Below, piece by piece: positions 1-14,000 of a stretch of DNA of 64,000 nt. Source of the stretch: Oikopleura dioica (Eukaryota > Chordata > Appendicularia > Copelata > Oikopleuridae); assembly GCA_907165135.1 (NCBI GenBank), contig OU015568.1:16503208-16567207 (forward strand), in the 5' to 3' direction. Made by a program: the position numbers and the translations under genes. The number at the start of each line of letters is the position of its first letter. The stretch's first letter is position 1. The notes beneath the pieces are model-generated. The model was not told the DNA's origin and searched no databases. It saw only the letters and a list, made by a program, of their open reading frames with translations.

Positions 1-165
1 TTTTCCATAAACTCGGTAAAAATCGTTCCATTTCTTATTTTTGATTTTGTTTTGAAAAGAACCGGAAAATGGGGATAATCAGCAAAATGAACATGTGAGT
101 TTCTTAGAAAAATCATGAGCGATAAGAGAGTTCTATCAAACTGATTCATCCGATTCTTAATATAA

Positions 166-614
166 TTAATAATACTTCCTTAAATAATACGAAACCTTAT
201 AATTGTCTGATAGGCCCACAAAAACCTTAATAACTTTGGATTTTTTCCAGTCCTTTTCATTTTTTGTTGCTCTTTCCACAACATAAAAAGAAAAATTCTC
301 GTTTGAGAAAAGAGATCCCAGGATTAGCATGTTGATAGCCATTTGACGTTCTTTCGGATCCGTTATGTGTTTTTCCCGATTCCGTGTCTCATATACTCGT
401 TTTTCTGGATTTTTATTGTCCTTTTTATTCTTGTCGTAGTGGATAAAAGATCGTATATTTGATTGAAAGTCTCCAACGCAGCTCATTGCACACATTGCTA
501 TAATGTTGTCGATGCAATCTTCCTTTGATTTTTCAAAATTATCCTCAAATAAATTTATACTCTTTTCACTTGCTTAAAGCTTACATTGAATTTTTTACGA
601 AATTCTGAATCCAT
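166..614 (-). CDS. Hypothetical 135-residue protein, two exons
   Basis: I do not recognise this protein. The model has a 10-codon exon 1 (614..585, starting ATG GAT TCA) and exon 2 (543..166, ending in a stop). They are joined by a 41-nt GT-AG intron (donor GTAAGC, acceptor TTTGAG) with the phase preserved. The product is hydrophilic and charged, with a Lys/Asn/Glu-rich middle and a Tyr-rich C-terminus ending YYLRKYY. No signal peptide or membrane segment is evident. The balanced composition across 126 codons and the exact phase match argue that it is real. The start is the only in-frame ATG ahead of the intron. It is the first of three genes transcribed leftward from this end of the window. 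Confidence 0.5.
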
Positions 615-834
615 TTTACGCGTGTCTTTCTCGAATAAGAATTGCAACTCTATTTGACTTGCCGTATTCGAGCAGAAGAATTAGTAGACTTATGTTTACG
701 CTGACCAAATACAATACAAATACGACAGTCAAAGACCTTGAAAATTGACTAATTTTCCAACGGAAATTTCAACAGTGAAAAATTTTTGTTGATGGAAATA
801 AAAGAAATCGAAAATTGTTTTGTAAAAATATACA

Positions 835-840
835 TTTATT
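835..840 (-). promoter_or_regulatory. Polyadenylation signal AATAAA
   Basis: AATAAA on the minus strand about 25 nt after the stop codon of the 105-residue gene, the expected position for cleavage and polyadenylation. Confidence 0.5.
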
Positions 841-864
841 CATTCATAAAATAAAGTAACAGTA

Positions 865-1520
865 TCAAAAATACAGAAGAATCATATTTTCAAAATCATA
901 AGGGATGAATCTTTTGGGGAGTGGCAGGGCGGAAGAAGCTGAGAAGCCGACCAGGATGGAGAAGGTTGGAGGAATCGTAGCCAGAATCCCCGTTGCTAGA
1001 AAAATTCGATTATCACAAGATTAACCCGTTACGGCGCAGAGCAGCGCCCATTAGCGAAATATTTCGCCGCAGCGAGACAACCCGGTTAGCGCGAATTTAT
1101 ACAAAGCTGTAAGATGGAAGCTGATATTTATTCTCTACACGTCAGAGCATAGAAGTCAGTAGAAGTACTGTAATGGCATTTTAAAACTAGGAAGAACGTG
1201 TGTTAACCCGCTAGGAGATGTTATTTTGAAGATAAAAGGATGTCCCGCTAAAGGGGTTAAATAAAACAAGCGCGCGAACGAGGTTAAAAAAGAAAGATAA
1301 AAAAGAGGGTTTCAGTTTCGAGGAAAAATATACCTTGGCGGTTTCCAACGGGGAGATCGGCGACGACGCCTTCGATGACGGGATCGACCCGCTCGAAGGG
1401 CGAATAGATTAATTGGAAGGCCATTGTTGATTGTTTCGTTGTTGGATTCAGCGTTGTCTTCCTGGTCGGCTTCTTCGGGGTTCGTTTCAATCTTGCTTTT
1501 AGGCTTTTCAATATATTCAT
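865..1520 (-). CDS. Hypothetical 105-residue protein, two exons
   Basis: Not recognised. Exon 1 (1520..1334) starts at an ATG immediately preceded by AAAAAG, which could be a trans-splice acceptor. It encodes a very basic N-terminus (KSLKARLKRTPKKPTRKTT) and then a neutral segment with SPFERVDPVIEG. Exon 2 (995..865) follows a 338-nt GT-AG intron in phase and encodes a hydrophobic, Pro-rich stretch (TGILATIPPTFSILVGFSAS) that may be a membrane segment near the C-terminus. The two exons sum to 318 nt, exactly 105 codons plus stop. A polyadenylation signal lies about 25 nt downstream. It sits just 3' of the guanylate cyclase gene and on the same strand, but the cyclase reading frame closes at 1832, so I treat it as separate. 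Confidence 0.5.
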
Positions 1521-1580
1521 CTTTTTATCAAGAATCAATAGATATTCCCAAAATTGCTTACTAAAGATCGAGTTTTCTTT

Positions 1581-1723
1581 GTCCTAAATTGTCGGTAAAA
1601 TATTCACTGTTGATCCCTAAATTGTCGATTTTCGGATGAGCTTTAGTTTGGCAGGGATTTGATTGGCCAATCGTGACTCGACAATTTAGGGCTCCATTTG
1701 GATGATTTATCAACAATTTAGGA
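1581..1723. repeat. Short inverted-repeat element (AATTGTCG family)
   Basis: The left end GTCCTAAATTGTCGGTAAA pairs with the right end TTTATCAACAATTTAGGAC; a second internal CTAAATTGTCGA / TCGACAATTTAG pair lies inside. The same CCAAGATTGTCGATTTT-type motif recurs in inverted pairs near 6357-6484, 12310-12370, 21494-21650 and 22744-22877, so this is a dispersed MITE family. It fills most of the 311-bp gap between the 105-residue gene and the cyclase stop codon. Confidence 0.5.
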
Positions 1724-1831
1724 CAGAAATTCGTCGATCTTTAGCAAGCAATTTTGACTAAAGACTTGCTGTTTTGACGAAAGGAATAAGGGTGTCTTCA
1801 AGAGTGCGTCAACGTGGTAAAGTGTTAAATT

Positions 1832-2080
1832 TCAAGCCCATCCCTTTTTCACCGCTTTTCGCTTCGACGGAATGAACGGTTTTTGCTTGATCGGTTCTTT
1901 GGGCGGAGGCGGGCGATTTCCCTAAAAGTGAAATAATTTGACGCAAAATGCCAATTAACTCGATTAAATTGGGACAAGGGGATTAGGTCAATGCGCGCGT
2001 AATTGAGTCAACTTACGTTCATGTATTCGTCGAGCTTGATTCCGTGGCTCGGAGCGTCATCAGGGTCCCATTTAGGCAGC
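1832..2080 (-). CDS. C-terminal tail exons of the guanylate cyclase
   Basis: Two exons follow the catalytic domain. One ends at 2017 with IKLDEYMN and a GTAAGT donor. The last, 1921..1832, reads [20 protein letters not shown] and ends in KKGWA plus stop, in phase. The 5' edge of the first of these exons lacks an AG acceptor after an in-frame TGA upstream of the PLPKW codons, so either the acceptor is non-canonical or the sequence has an indel. The alternative is that the protein stops at 2201-2203 (GYDRSGS*) and these exons belong to another transcript. Invertebrate receptor cyclases often carry such tails. Confidence 0.45.
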
Positions 2081-5000
2081 GGTCAAGTAAAGGGCTCACA
2101 AATATTTGAAAATAGATGTCAAGTCAAATTCGCAAATCTAAATCGCCAGTTGAAAACAAGCTCTTACAGTCTTTATTCGATTCTATCTTTGTGGCTGAAT
2201 TCATGAGCCGGACCTGTCATATCCTTCTTTTCCTGCGAGCCAGTACGTAGTGAGTACACCCTTGCCCTTTAGCTCGACTGTACCACGTTCTTGAATCTGG
2301 AATCCTTCGTCCGATTTGAGCAGGCATTCGCGCGTTGACCAACTGATATGGATTCGTGAGGCTAAAAAGGATGCATAATTGCTTCGCAGCGGGATTAAAC
2401 TCTTTATCTCGAGTTCCTTTCGTATCCGAGCACGTAGCGCGAGATATAGACAAAAAGACTGTCGTGGCACTTGAGTAAATCGCTAGAAACGTGATGGAAC
2501 GATCTTTTTTTGACGATTTTAAAGTTATAACTAAATGGTATCCACGAGTAAACTCATTTTTCACGCGTTGGTTTTGTTTCACTGCAAATAGCATTTCTAA
2601 TTACTCGTAACTTACGTAGCCCATTTGACTCCATTCTCGAAGCTGTGTTGATAGTGTCTCCAAAGAGACAATATCTAGGCATGGCAAGGCCGACTACTCC
2701 CGCCACAGCTGGTCCAGAATGCAACCCAATGCGGATCTTCATCGGCACCTCGGGCATATGTCTGAAATAATAGCAATTAAAAATTAGCTTAATTACTTCA
2801 TAATTGAATGGCATTGGCCTCGGAAACCTGTGTTAAATCCTGAGTCAGGGTCTGAAAAAGTTTTTAACAGTCTTTCAGAACCCTGAGTCAGGTTTTTACA
2901 CGGGTTTTTGAGCCCAGAAATATCCCGTTTTTTCTTTATCTGAAAAGAATCAGAAAGAGGCCATTCAATTAAAAGCCTATTTCGCGGTGCGACTGGATCT
3001 CCCTACCTCATAATAAAACTCCCGGTGGCGGATAGAATATCCATCGCCAGCATGCAAATTTCAGGCGCATGTCGGTCGCCAATCTTGAAAGGCACTCCAG
3101 AACTGACCATGTACGCGTCACCAATGGTTTCGACTTTGTAGACTTCGTATTCGTCGATGATGTTGTCGAACAAGGTGTAAAGGTCGTTCAGCAAATCGAC
3201 GACTTCGAAGGGGGTTGAGGCCGCTGAAAGAAGTATACGTAAGAAAGGAAGCTCTTAGGATCAATATTTTTGTTTTAAAAAATAGTCGGAGGAAGAATTA
3301 TGAAAATCAGCCTTGGTAATCATTTAAACCCGGATATAAGATTTATAATTCGAACTCAGTTGAGCTGATCTAATCATGATCCACTTTGCTTATTAGCATA
3401 AGCATGCGTCAGCGGGAGACGTATCAAAATGCTCCTAAGGTCAGTTCCTGAGCGTTGCATCAGCTCGAATTTTAAGAAAGGGTTTTGAAAGGTCAAATTT
3501 GTTTATTTCATAAGGGAAGGGGGGTTCTTACCTGAGATTGAGGTGAATCCGCAAATGTCGGAGAAGTAAATCGTCGTTTCGTCGTAACAAACTAAAATAG
3601 AAAATAATTAACACCATGTAATTTTTTGTTATAACCTGTGTAAAAAACCTGAGTCAGGGTTTGAAAGATCTCAAATGAAAAGCCGCGCTTATTGTTAAAC
3701 GAAGCCGCAAAGCAGCTTCGGTATTCAATTGTTTGGACTTGAAATTCAGGTTTCCAAAACCTGACTCAGGTTTTCTACACAGGTTTCTGAGCTCAAAAAG
3801 CGATTCCTTGAGGTCCGCTCGTCTAAACTGAACTTTTGTCTTGTTAAAAATATTTTGTATTCTGTCGGCCGCTTTGATAAGATAACTCTCTCTTTTCCAT
3901 AACTTTACATAAAAAAAAAGGCCACATACCTGGTAACACCGTCTCGCCATTTTGTAATCGCTGGGCAATCTCGACTGGCATCATTCTCGCCAGCAACTCT
4001 TGCGACTTCTTCTTTTCGACTTCCAACTCGGCTGTTCGGGCTTTGACGATGTCTTCGAGGTGGTTCGAGTATTCTTCCAACATTTTCATCATGTTGTCCA
4101 CGATGTTCGTTTTCTTGCCTTTTTGGACTTTTGACAAAGCATCGCAGATTTGAGAAAAGGTTAGGCGTCGCTCTGGTTCTTCGTCCCAGCATTCTTTGAT
4201 CATCGACTTTTTCGGGTCAAAAAAGAAAACAAAGAAAGGGGTCTTCCTTCTTCCTATTCAAAAAATTTTTAATAGGGCTACCCTTTAGCGCTCGTAACTC
4301 CGCCACGGAGTTTAAATGAAAAGCCGCGTAGCGGCTTTTTAAAAACGAAGCCGCAAAGCGGCTTCGCAAATAAACCATATAAATTTTCTTCAAACTTCTG
4401 CCGAAGCCGCTTTGCGGCTTCGTGTTTAAAAAAGCCGCTACGCGGCTTTTCATTTAGACTCTTCCAAAGCCTGACTCAGGTTTTTTACTCAGGTTGCCGA
4501 GTCCACCTGTATATAAAATATGGAAAAGCTGTTACTAAAAGCCGCTTAGCGGCTTTTTTAAAAACGAAGCCGCGGAGCGGCTTCGGCAAAAATACGAACT
4601 AAACCTTCTTTACAATTTTTCCAAAGTCGCTACGCGGCCTTAAGGGTACGGGTGTCGGCGAGGCTCTAACTAGGGCTCAATTCCTCGTGATATAGAAGTG
4701 GTGGACAAAATTCGCCTACATCAGTGCAAAGATCCATTCTAGTTCTACATTTTGTCAAGAGGAAATTTGGATTTATATAGATTTTTTGTTTTAAAAATTG
4801 GCTCGAAGTCGTGATCTCGACCAAAAAGTGTGAAAATGGGCCTAAAAGAGGCTTCAATTCCGAAGAAATGAGCCTGTAAAAATACCTTTTTTATATTTTT
4901 ATGTGAAAATTCAGACTCTTATCTTAATTTTGTCAAGAGATTTTTGAGATTGAAAAACATTTCGTATGGAATTAAATTTTTTGAAAAAAACTATCCTTGT

Positions 5001-8000
5001 TTTTACACCGAAAATTAGCATTTTTTGAAACTGAGCGACACATTTTCGGCTCTAAAAATGTTTTGAGACAGACTCACGTAAAACCGAGAATATCATGATG
5101 ATCATCATTCTCTAAGCTTTCTAAAAAGCCCCGGATGAAAAAAATCTGAGCCGAAAAAATTTTTTCGATAATTTTTTACGAGAGCATAACTCGTAAAACA
5201 AGAATGATAGCGGCTGACAATTAATTATGACTCGAGCTTAAATTTTCTGTAGAGTTCGATAAAATACTTTGTTTTTATCCACATTATATTATTACGGGCG
5301 ATAGAAAGCCGACACCCGTACCCTTAAATAAGAGCATTTATTGTACAAGAAAAATAAAATCTCTATAAACAATTACTTGGTCGTTTCTTTAGTTGACGAG
5401 AGTTCAATTACATTTCACTTGACCCAAAAAGTTTTTTTCAATCAAGATTTAAAATCCTTGAGCGTAACTTAGATCTCAGAGAAAGGAAGAAATTAGAGGC
5501 AGTCCATATTGTTCTCGATAGGCCTGATCTCAATATTCAAGTCCATCATGAGAGTATAAGTTTTGTTTGAAGATTTTATATCGAGACAGGGGCTTTTACG
5601 CGCGGAAAAAGGTTGCCCCTGTCTCATTGTCAACATTTCGGCGCTTATTGTTGTTTTTCTTTTTGAAAAATCTCTAGAACACCAGTGATTGTGGTAGTTG
5701 TTTTCGATTTTCCAATCAGTTCTGTCTTTGCATCACTTAAGGTAACAGCTTTTTTTATGTTTCTGATTTTCCAACTATTTCTCTGTAGCACTGAAGAAGC
5801 CGTAATGGCGAAAAGCTTCTGCTAAATAAATGAAATGTAATTACTTGGTCGTATAAGCTGTCGAGAAGTGGGTTTTGCTGAGAAACTCGTGCAATAATCC
5901 TTAGTTCTATAAAGTAGCTTTGTCTAATCTTGAAATGTGAGTGCTTAAAAACGCCACTTTTACCACGAAAAATGCAACATTTTCGACCTGTTCCTTGACT
6001 TGGTAGGGGCAGAGCGAGGTGGGAATCGACGGTCTAAATGAAGAAGATGAAGCGTGTTAATTCTCGAAATTCCATGGTGATCCGGGTCATTGCCAGAGGA
6101 GAATAATCAGACATGGGTTAATGAGCTGAAGCATTTCCGTGAAACAGGGCCACTCGAACGTGGGCTCAATATGTATGTACTGTTGGAGCCCTCGAGACTA
6201 GAATTAATTTGCGTACGAAAATTTTGAACCAGAACTCGAGCAACTTGAATTCGACATGACTCGTGAGTCACGACAAAGCTCAAGAAATTCAATTGTCACG
6301 TGATTCTGATCAATTTTCCCGGTTTTTGTAATTCTTGACTTTTAGGGTTAGGGTTAGAGTCCAAGATAGTCAATTAAATTTAAAGATGCCCAAGATTGTT
6401 CATTCGTGATTCAACATCCTTTATCTGCGCGATATTGACAATCTTGGGCCCGGTTTTTGAACTTTATTTGACTATCTCGGACTCAAAAAAGGAAGATTTT
6501 GAGTCAAAATGTCGACAAAACCTTTGATCAAAGGAAAACTAACCAGAAGAAAGGGACTAAACCAAAAAATGAAAGTGAATTTTTGGATTGCCAATAAGAT
6601 TGCTTTATTTGGCCTACCAGCCAATCAAAACCCTAATTCATAAAATTACTTGCATTTTTTGGTTCTGCTAGGAAAAAAATGCAGTCGAAGCATTTTCTAA
6701 GTTGGATAAAAACAGTGACTAGAAGGTTCGCTGGAAATTTCACACCTGAGGTGTCTTTGTTAACCTTTTTTCTAAATTCATCAGGCGTCAAAAAAAAAAA
6801 GACTCGGGCTAGGAAAGAGAGGGAAACCTCCACTTGGCTAATTAACGGATCCGAGGATACGTATCCTGGTGCTATAATTAGCGGTTTATTTTGATGTTTG
6901 AGGCAGTTTACGGCAGCAGGGAACGTGGATCAAAATCCTGGACAACACCCACTTTGATATTGAGCGCATTACGGGGAGTTACATGCCGAAAACGTTGTTA
7001 ACCAGTTTTGTAACGTGCCTGTAAGCTCGGTAAATAGCATCAAACACTGAATTAGCTCGTGATTAAGAGGAGACACCTCAAAGTAAACACTGAGTTTACG
7101 AGCATTTTTCCTAAGGGGAATCGAGCTTGATACTTCGTAAGAAAAATTAGGGTGTATCTTTGAAATCAGACTTGAAAATTTAACCCCTTGGCGTCTAAAG
7201 TTCACTTTCTGTGCAATATATTCTGCTTGGCTGGCTCAAATCGACAAAAAATCGCGATAATTCAGATCGAGATTTTGTTCAAATTAAAGACCAATCAGAT
7301 TTCCGCATTAGGCAGCTAGGCGAATCAGATTTCAGAAAAAGAAAATTTCGCGAAAAATCGATTTTTTGTCGAATCTTTTTGTCTCAATCTTTGATTGTCC
7401 AAAAACTTGGAAAATTATTAAGGGTATCAGCACAAAAGTCAAGTGGAATTGTCAATTATCGAAAGCCCAGAGAAATTGTCGTTTTGAAAATACGGTTATT
7501 ACCTGAGAAGCGGCGGTGGTCGTCGAATCCTGCTAATAATCGCTTTTGGCGAGTAGCCCGTGTTTGAAAAGGGTTCACCGCGGAGGACGATTTCGGAAGC
7601 AATAATCGCAAAGGCGTATACGTCTCCTTTCTAAAAGCAAATGTGAGGACGAATTTATTTTCTAATCGCTGCTCTCTCTCTAAACTAAGCCCTAAGCTCT
7701 CAACCGTATCAGATCAAAGCAAAGGAACAGCGGCCATGTAATATCCGTCGCGCTTGTTTGTTAATTACAACAACCGCTCGGAAGTTTTTTCTAAACAATG
7801 CTACTATCATTTTTCACTTTTAAAAACCTGTATAGAAAACCTGAGTCAGGCTGTGAAAAGCCGCGTAGAATAAAAAATAGATAAAGACGTCAATATTAGC
7901 GAAGCCGCAAAGCGGCTTCGTTTGAAAAAGCCGCTACGCGGCTTTTCAATTAGGCTCTTCAGAACCTGACTCAGGTTTTTACACAGGTTTCCGAGCCCAA

Positions 8001-11000
8001 AATGCTCAGTTCAAAAAATTTTTATCAAAGACCATAAATGGTCCGCTTCTTTGGTCAGTTGGTGCGTTTTTTGGCTATCTGGGAGCATTAAACAATCCAT
8101 AGTCTCTTTTGCTAGGCCTCGGGTGTCTCAGTCCCCGTGAACCTCGTTCCCAGAGATCTTAAATCATGAGGGGCACTCGCTATGGCCGCAACTCTGAGCG
8201 TGAGTTTAGGTCACACTGTGTCATCGACAACTTCTTCAAGAAAAACTCAAATAATGGAATGAAAATAACCCAAAGCCAATTAAAACGCTCGATCTTCGGG
8301 ATAACCAATCAGAAGTAAGATTTTTCATCGCTTCTATTGGTCTTTTTCTTGCTTCCTATTGGTCAAAATTTTAAGTACAACTTACAGCTATTCGTTCGTC
8401 CAATAAGAAGCCGGACGAATAAAATCGTCCATTTATGATGATTTTTGACGCGGTTTCTTATTGGTCGAGCAGAAAACTCTGTTTAACCGTTTATTTTGAC
8501 CAATGAGAAGCTTTCTGATTGGCTGATCTCGAAAATTGAGCTTTTGATTTGCTTTGAGCATCGATTTTGCTCCATCTTTAGTCCTTATGAAAAGTCAAGA
8601 TAAAAGTTCGATGCAGTTTCTAAGCAAAGCTAGATGAAAGAAAAGTAAGCCGCTAATTGGAAGCCTCTGGTCGCTGATAAGAGGGATCTCTCGGTTGGGA
8701 AGATGGATCAAAGTGGTTACTTTACCTGAGTCCCCTTGCGCCGCAACTTTTCATCTTTGAGCAGCTCAGGAGCGGTCTTATTTTAAGGATCGCCAGGGGT
8801 TTATTTCAGCCTCTCTTTTCCTCGAGAGCCGGATTAAAGTGCTTAGAATTTTTCGCAAACGTAAACAAGAAAGAAAATTTATTTTAATCCAAATGGAATT
8901 CCAGCTCAGCGCTTTAAAATCGCCGATTTCGTCAAAAAATCGACAATTTTTGGCTCAAAATGGTCGAAAAATTTGAAAAATTCGATGATTTTTGTAAAAA
9001 TTTGTCCGAAAATTGCAATTTTTCGTCCAAACGAAAATTTTTCGACCAAAATTGCCACTTTTGGACCAAAAAATCGTCGAATTTTTCAAGTTTTTGGACA
9101 ATTTTTAGCTAAAATTGGCCATTTCTTGACTAAATCAGCGATTTAAAAACCTTGAACATTTCAAAATTACAATTTCAAAAGCAATTTTTGAAGCGACATT
9201 TTTGTTTGCACAGTGTAATAATTTCCAAGCCCCCTCCAATTAGCCCTGAACTTAGCGGGGTTCTCTAAGCTCTCGCCCGATCAACCGTAAGCTCTGTATT
9301 TATCCGCCGCTGCTCCCTTAATGAGCTAACATCTGCTCTGCATAAGTGGCGACCCCGACCCCAAAGTAAATCCTCGGAGGACTCGTTTTCTTGAACCTCG
9401 TCGTACATGTTCTGCGCGTCGTAGAGCCGCGGCAAGCCGTAGTCGGTGATTTTGCATGTGAATCGACCGTCCACCACGCAGTTGGTTGATTTTAACCTGA
9501 ACGAAAAACCGCCAGTGACAAAACGATAATCAAGAGTTACGAATTAAGGGAATCCCAGTTGTACTCGAACCGCAGTGATTGATTCACTCGATTAGGGATT
9601 ATTGTTCGAAGAAAATAGAAATTTTAAGCAGAAAAACTATCCTTTTTAGGGTTAACTAAACCGGGTTCGAAATCGATTTCGGTTAGGGTTAGGGTTAGGT
9701 TAAGGATAAGGGTGAGCGTTGTATTTCAGTGTAAACCTAATTTTAGTCGAGTAGAAAACTGAATCTTGAATAAATTCTTCTTTATTTTCGAGCAGTCGAA
9801 AATTCGAGTCGAAAACTTTTTCGAAAAAGTCGAAAACCCTACTCGAAAAATTCTAAAATCAAGTCGAAACCCTAACCCTAACCCTAGCCGTTACCAAAAA
9901 ATGGAAGTGCATTTTTGATTACCAATGAGATTGCTGTATTTGGCCTACCGGCCAATCAGAACCCTGATCCATAAATTTACTTCCATAATTTTGTTAAACT
10001 CAACCCTAACCCCTTAAAAGGGTGAGCTCTAGAATATGATACCTTCCATGAAGTTTGACATCACTTCCATGCAAATATTTCATCCCTCTTGCCAAATCTT
10101 CGATCAGACTTTTTACGGATCTTTTTCCTGTATTTTCATGTCTTCACTTTCGCACCTGCCGATGAGAAGCGAAATCCTCACGTGAGAAAGAGATGCTCCC
10201 TGAAATTCAGGGCTAAACCAAATTAAGGGACCTTGGCGAGCTGGCTGAAGCGCGACTTCACGAGCGCTTCATTGATTTTCGACATAAGCTATTTTCAAAA
10301 TTCTTTTACAAACATAATCTACTGATACTCTTCTTTCTTTTCCAGTTTTTAGATTTTCTCTACCATTTGTAATTCAGTCGCTATTGTCGAAAAGAGAAGT
10401 TGAACTTCAAAAGATTCAGCACTTTCAATTTTTAAGAAATGAAATTATAATTACTTTCATCGGAAAGCCCAGAAAATTCTGCACAGAAGTTACCTAATGG
10501 GGTTTTATAAAAATCATTGATGTAGTGGTAAGAATCTGTAATCCATAGTTATTAACGCGCGCTTTGCGGGAATCGAACGCAAACAAGCCAAAATAATGCC
10601 TCGCGCAGCGAGAAAGCCCGAAGTGGAACCGATCCACTCCGGAAAAGCTCGCCTTGGACTCGGCAGGTTATTGTTATCATAACCCCATTAGGTAACTTCT
10701 GTGCAGAATTTTCTGGGCTTTTCGATGAAAGTAATTATAATTTCATATCTTAAAAATTGAAAGTGCTGAATCTTTTGAAGTTTAACTTCTCTTTTCGACA
10801 ATAGCGACTGAATTACAAATGGTAGAGAAAATCTAAAAACTGTAAAAGAAAGAAGAGTATCAGTAGATTATGTTTGCAAAAAGAATTTTGAAAATAGCTT
10901 ATGTCGAAAATCAATGAAGCGCTCGTGAAGTCGCGCTTCAGCCAGCTCGCCAAGGTCCCTTAAGGGTGTCAACAACGATTCTGGCCATATTTGTAACAAT

Positions 11001-14000
11001 AGTTTAAGTGACTTCCCTATTCATATTTAAATTTTTTCTTCACTTATATCTAAGATTGAACCCTTATCTACAAAGTAAATTTGACGAAAATCTAAAATAC
11101 TAATCCACTAATCCCCACCGCGGCTTCAAAGAAACTTTGAATCCATAAATTCGGTATACTTGTAACAATAGTTTTGGTATCTTCCCAAAATTCAATTTCG
11201 ATAGTTTTTGCACAGAATGAAAGCTCAAACACTTTTCTACAAAGTAAATTTGAGGGATTTTCGAAAACTGTACTGCATGCACTTTTTTCATGCATTGTTA
11301 TGAGTAACGATTTTTTCAAAGTTTGAACTCGATTCTAGTACTGTTCCTGTGCATCGATGTGTTTCATTTCCAGAATCATAATAGTTTGATCCTATGACAA
11401 TACCCCCGAGGGCTCAGATTGAGCACTCATTAATCCTTTAATCCCCTTTTCCGGCGCCAAAGTGCAGGTGTTTGCGACTTTTGGCGCCCTGTTTGAACAC
11501 GAAAAATAGCTTGATCTTATCGCAACGGGTATCATTGAAAAGAGAATTTCACAAGCTTTCAGAAAATATATAGATTGCTTTATAAAATATAAATTTTAAA
11601 AATATCATTTATTACAGTGCATTTCTATGGAACGTCAATGCATTAGCGCGCCCATAGAATCGGTCATATCTCGAGAACTAGATGAGATATTGAAGATCTG
11701 AAAAAGCTTTGGAATCAGCGTCTGATATGTTACAAATAAAGGCTCGATCAGCAAATCAGACATGACTTGAACCGATCGTTGTTCACACCCTTAAGGAAGT
11801 AATAAGATAGGAAGTGACAAAAAGGAAGTGATACTTTTGGAATGGGTTTTCATTGGCCGGTAGGCCAAATGCAGCGATCTTATTGGTCTTCAGAAAATGC
11901 ACTTCCTTTTTTGTCGCTTCCTATCTTTATACTTCCTGATTTTGGTTTGTGCCGAAATTCAAATCTGTCCGCTTCCTGAATTTGAAATCCCAATTTAACT
12001 GATACTCCGATTTCGTCAGCAGCTGGTTCAAACAAGCTCGCGAGCTTTTTCGGGTTCAAAGAAAATTGTTGAGTTAGAGGATTCTAAAAGTGAGGAAAGA
12101 AAAGTGCTGTGCTGAACCCGAGACAATAGCCCATAAGGAGACCGCAGCACGTCTGGCCGGAATAGAAGCCGATGAAGGTGTTGATGTTTTCGTGGCGCAA
12201 ATCGCGAAGCTCTTAATTGCTACTCTTAGAAAGATGAAACAAAGAATTTCCGCAAAAAAGGAAGAATCAATATCTAGGTGACTTGTGCTCAGGAACTTGA
12301 CGAGAGTTGATTAAACTCCAGAAAATCGGCCCAAAATTGTCGATTTTTAAAATTGACAATCTTGGGCTAAATCTCTGAAGCTACATCAACTAATTTAGGC
12401 CGAAAGCCAAGAACCTATTAAACGTTTTTGTTCCCATTTGACTATTCTTTCCTTATTCATGTGGCTTTCGTTTTTACGCGCCCACTCAACGATAAGCCCG
12501 CCACGTAACTCTGTAGAGACTCTAGCACAAGTTTTCATCTTTCCAAGTTCCCATCCTCTTTCCAAGCCCCGTTCAAGCTCTTTAGAAACATAAAATACAC
12601 CTCGCAAAATAACACGCTATTCCGTTTGCCCAGTCGTTCCATTCCGCAGAAATCTAAATTGACCGAAAAACAACACGCGCCAAAATAAACTGAGTCTTAG
12701 AAATGTACCAAGCTCCGGTCGTTCTGGATAAGACGACCGCAAATGGTATATTTTTGAACTTCAAGTTCAAGACTTGAAAACAAAGTCGTTCAGATTTCGA
12801 AAGCAGAAATTCATTAACTTAGTGCCTTATCTCTTTTAATCTGACCGCTACTGGGCTTGGCGACCCGTGTAGAATCTGTAGATGCCTGACTCAGGGTCTT
12901 CTTAGACTAGAAACTTGGGAAGTAAAGCCTTGCGCGTAACAATGAACTTCTTGGTAGGAAGTGGCTTAAGATTATTGTGAAAACATTGCTGAAAGACGTG
13001 GAAACTCGTTTTTATCGGGAGTGGGTATTACCGCTATCTTCGCAAATGTGAACAAACTCTTTCCAAGGTGTGGGCCGAGGATATATATATTTTGATGTTT
13101 TTCGGAATCGCTTTGGAAGAAATATCAAGCGCCAGAAATTCGCAACTCACGAGTGTTGTGGTTTACGTTTACGAAACGAAAAATAAGCTGGAAATTTTGG
13201 GTACCTTTTGGCTCGACACAATTTTTGGAGTTAAGAAGATTTGGAGTAAGCTAAGAGGAGCAACTTTATTTTCCGGAGATACTCCAAATCGGAGCAAAAT
13301 TTCAAAGCCGATTTTAATGGTGTTAAGGGCCTCCCGGCCCTGTCAAACCCCGGCAAAAACGCGCCTCGGGCCCGGGCTTTCTTTTGAGCTATTCAGATAC
13401 CCTTAAATATTTCTGCAACACCCTTAAAATCGGCGTTGAAATTTTGCTCCAATTTGGAGTATCTCCGGAAAATAAAGTTGCTCCTCTTAGCTTACTCCAA
13501 ATCTTCTTAACTCCTAAAATTGACCATAGCCCTACCTTTTAGTTCCCGTTTGAAGCTTTGCCTCGGTTCGAAAGTCGTCGGAAACTTCTTGATGTAAACG
13601 ATGTCGCCTTATTCTCGATTGAAAACTGTCTAAAGAGAGCTGAAATTCCAGGAGCCCGAACGTGGCCAATTTCGTTTTCTTTGGATCTGAAGCGGAATTT
13701 CGCGCTCTTTGTCTCGTTTTCAACCGGTTCCTTTGAGGAAGCACAGGTTTCCACTCGACTCGGTCATGTTAACGCCTTTTCGCGGGGGTGATCTTTTCTG
13801 ATCTTGCCATTTTTGCTTTTTCTACTGCATAGCTAAGATTTTTTTTTCCGAATTTTTAAAATATTTTTTTCTATTTTTTTTTTAAATTTCGGATTTTTAA
13901 ATTTAAGATTTCGCTTTTGATTCATTTTTTTGAAAAATGATCGTCCCGGTCCTTCATCTTCCTCCTCTTCATCCTTCTTCCTCTCTTGATCCTCCTCATC

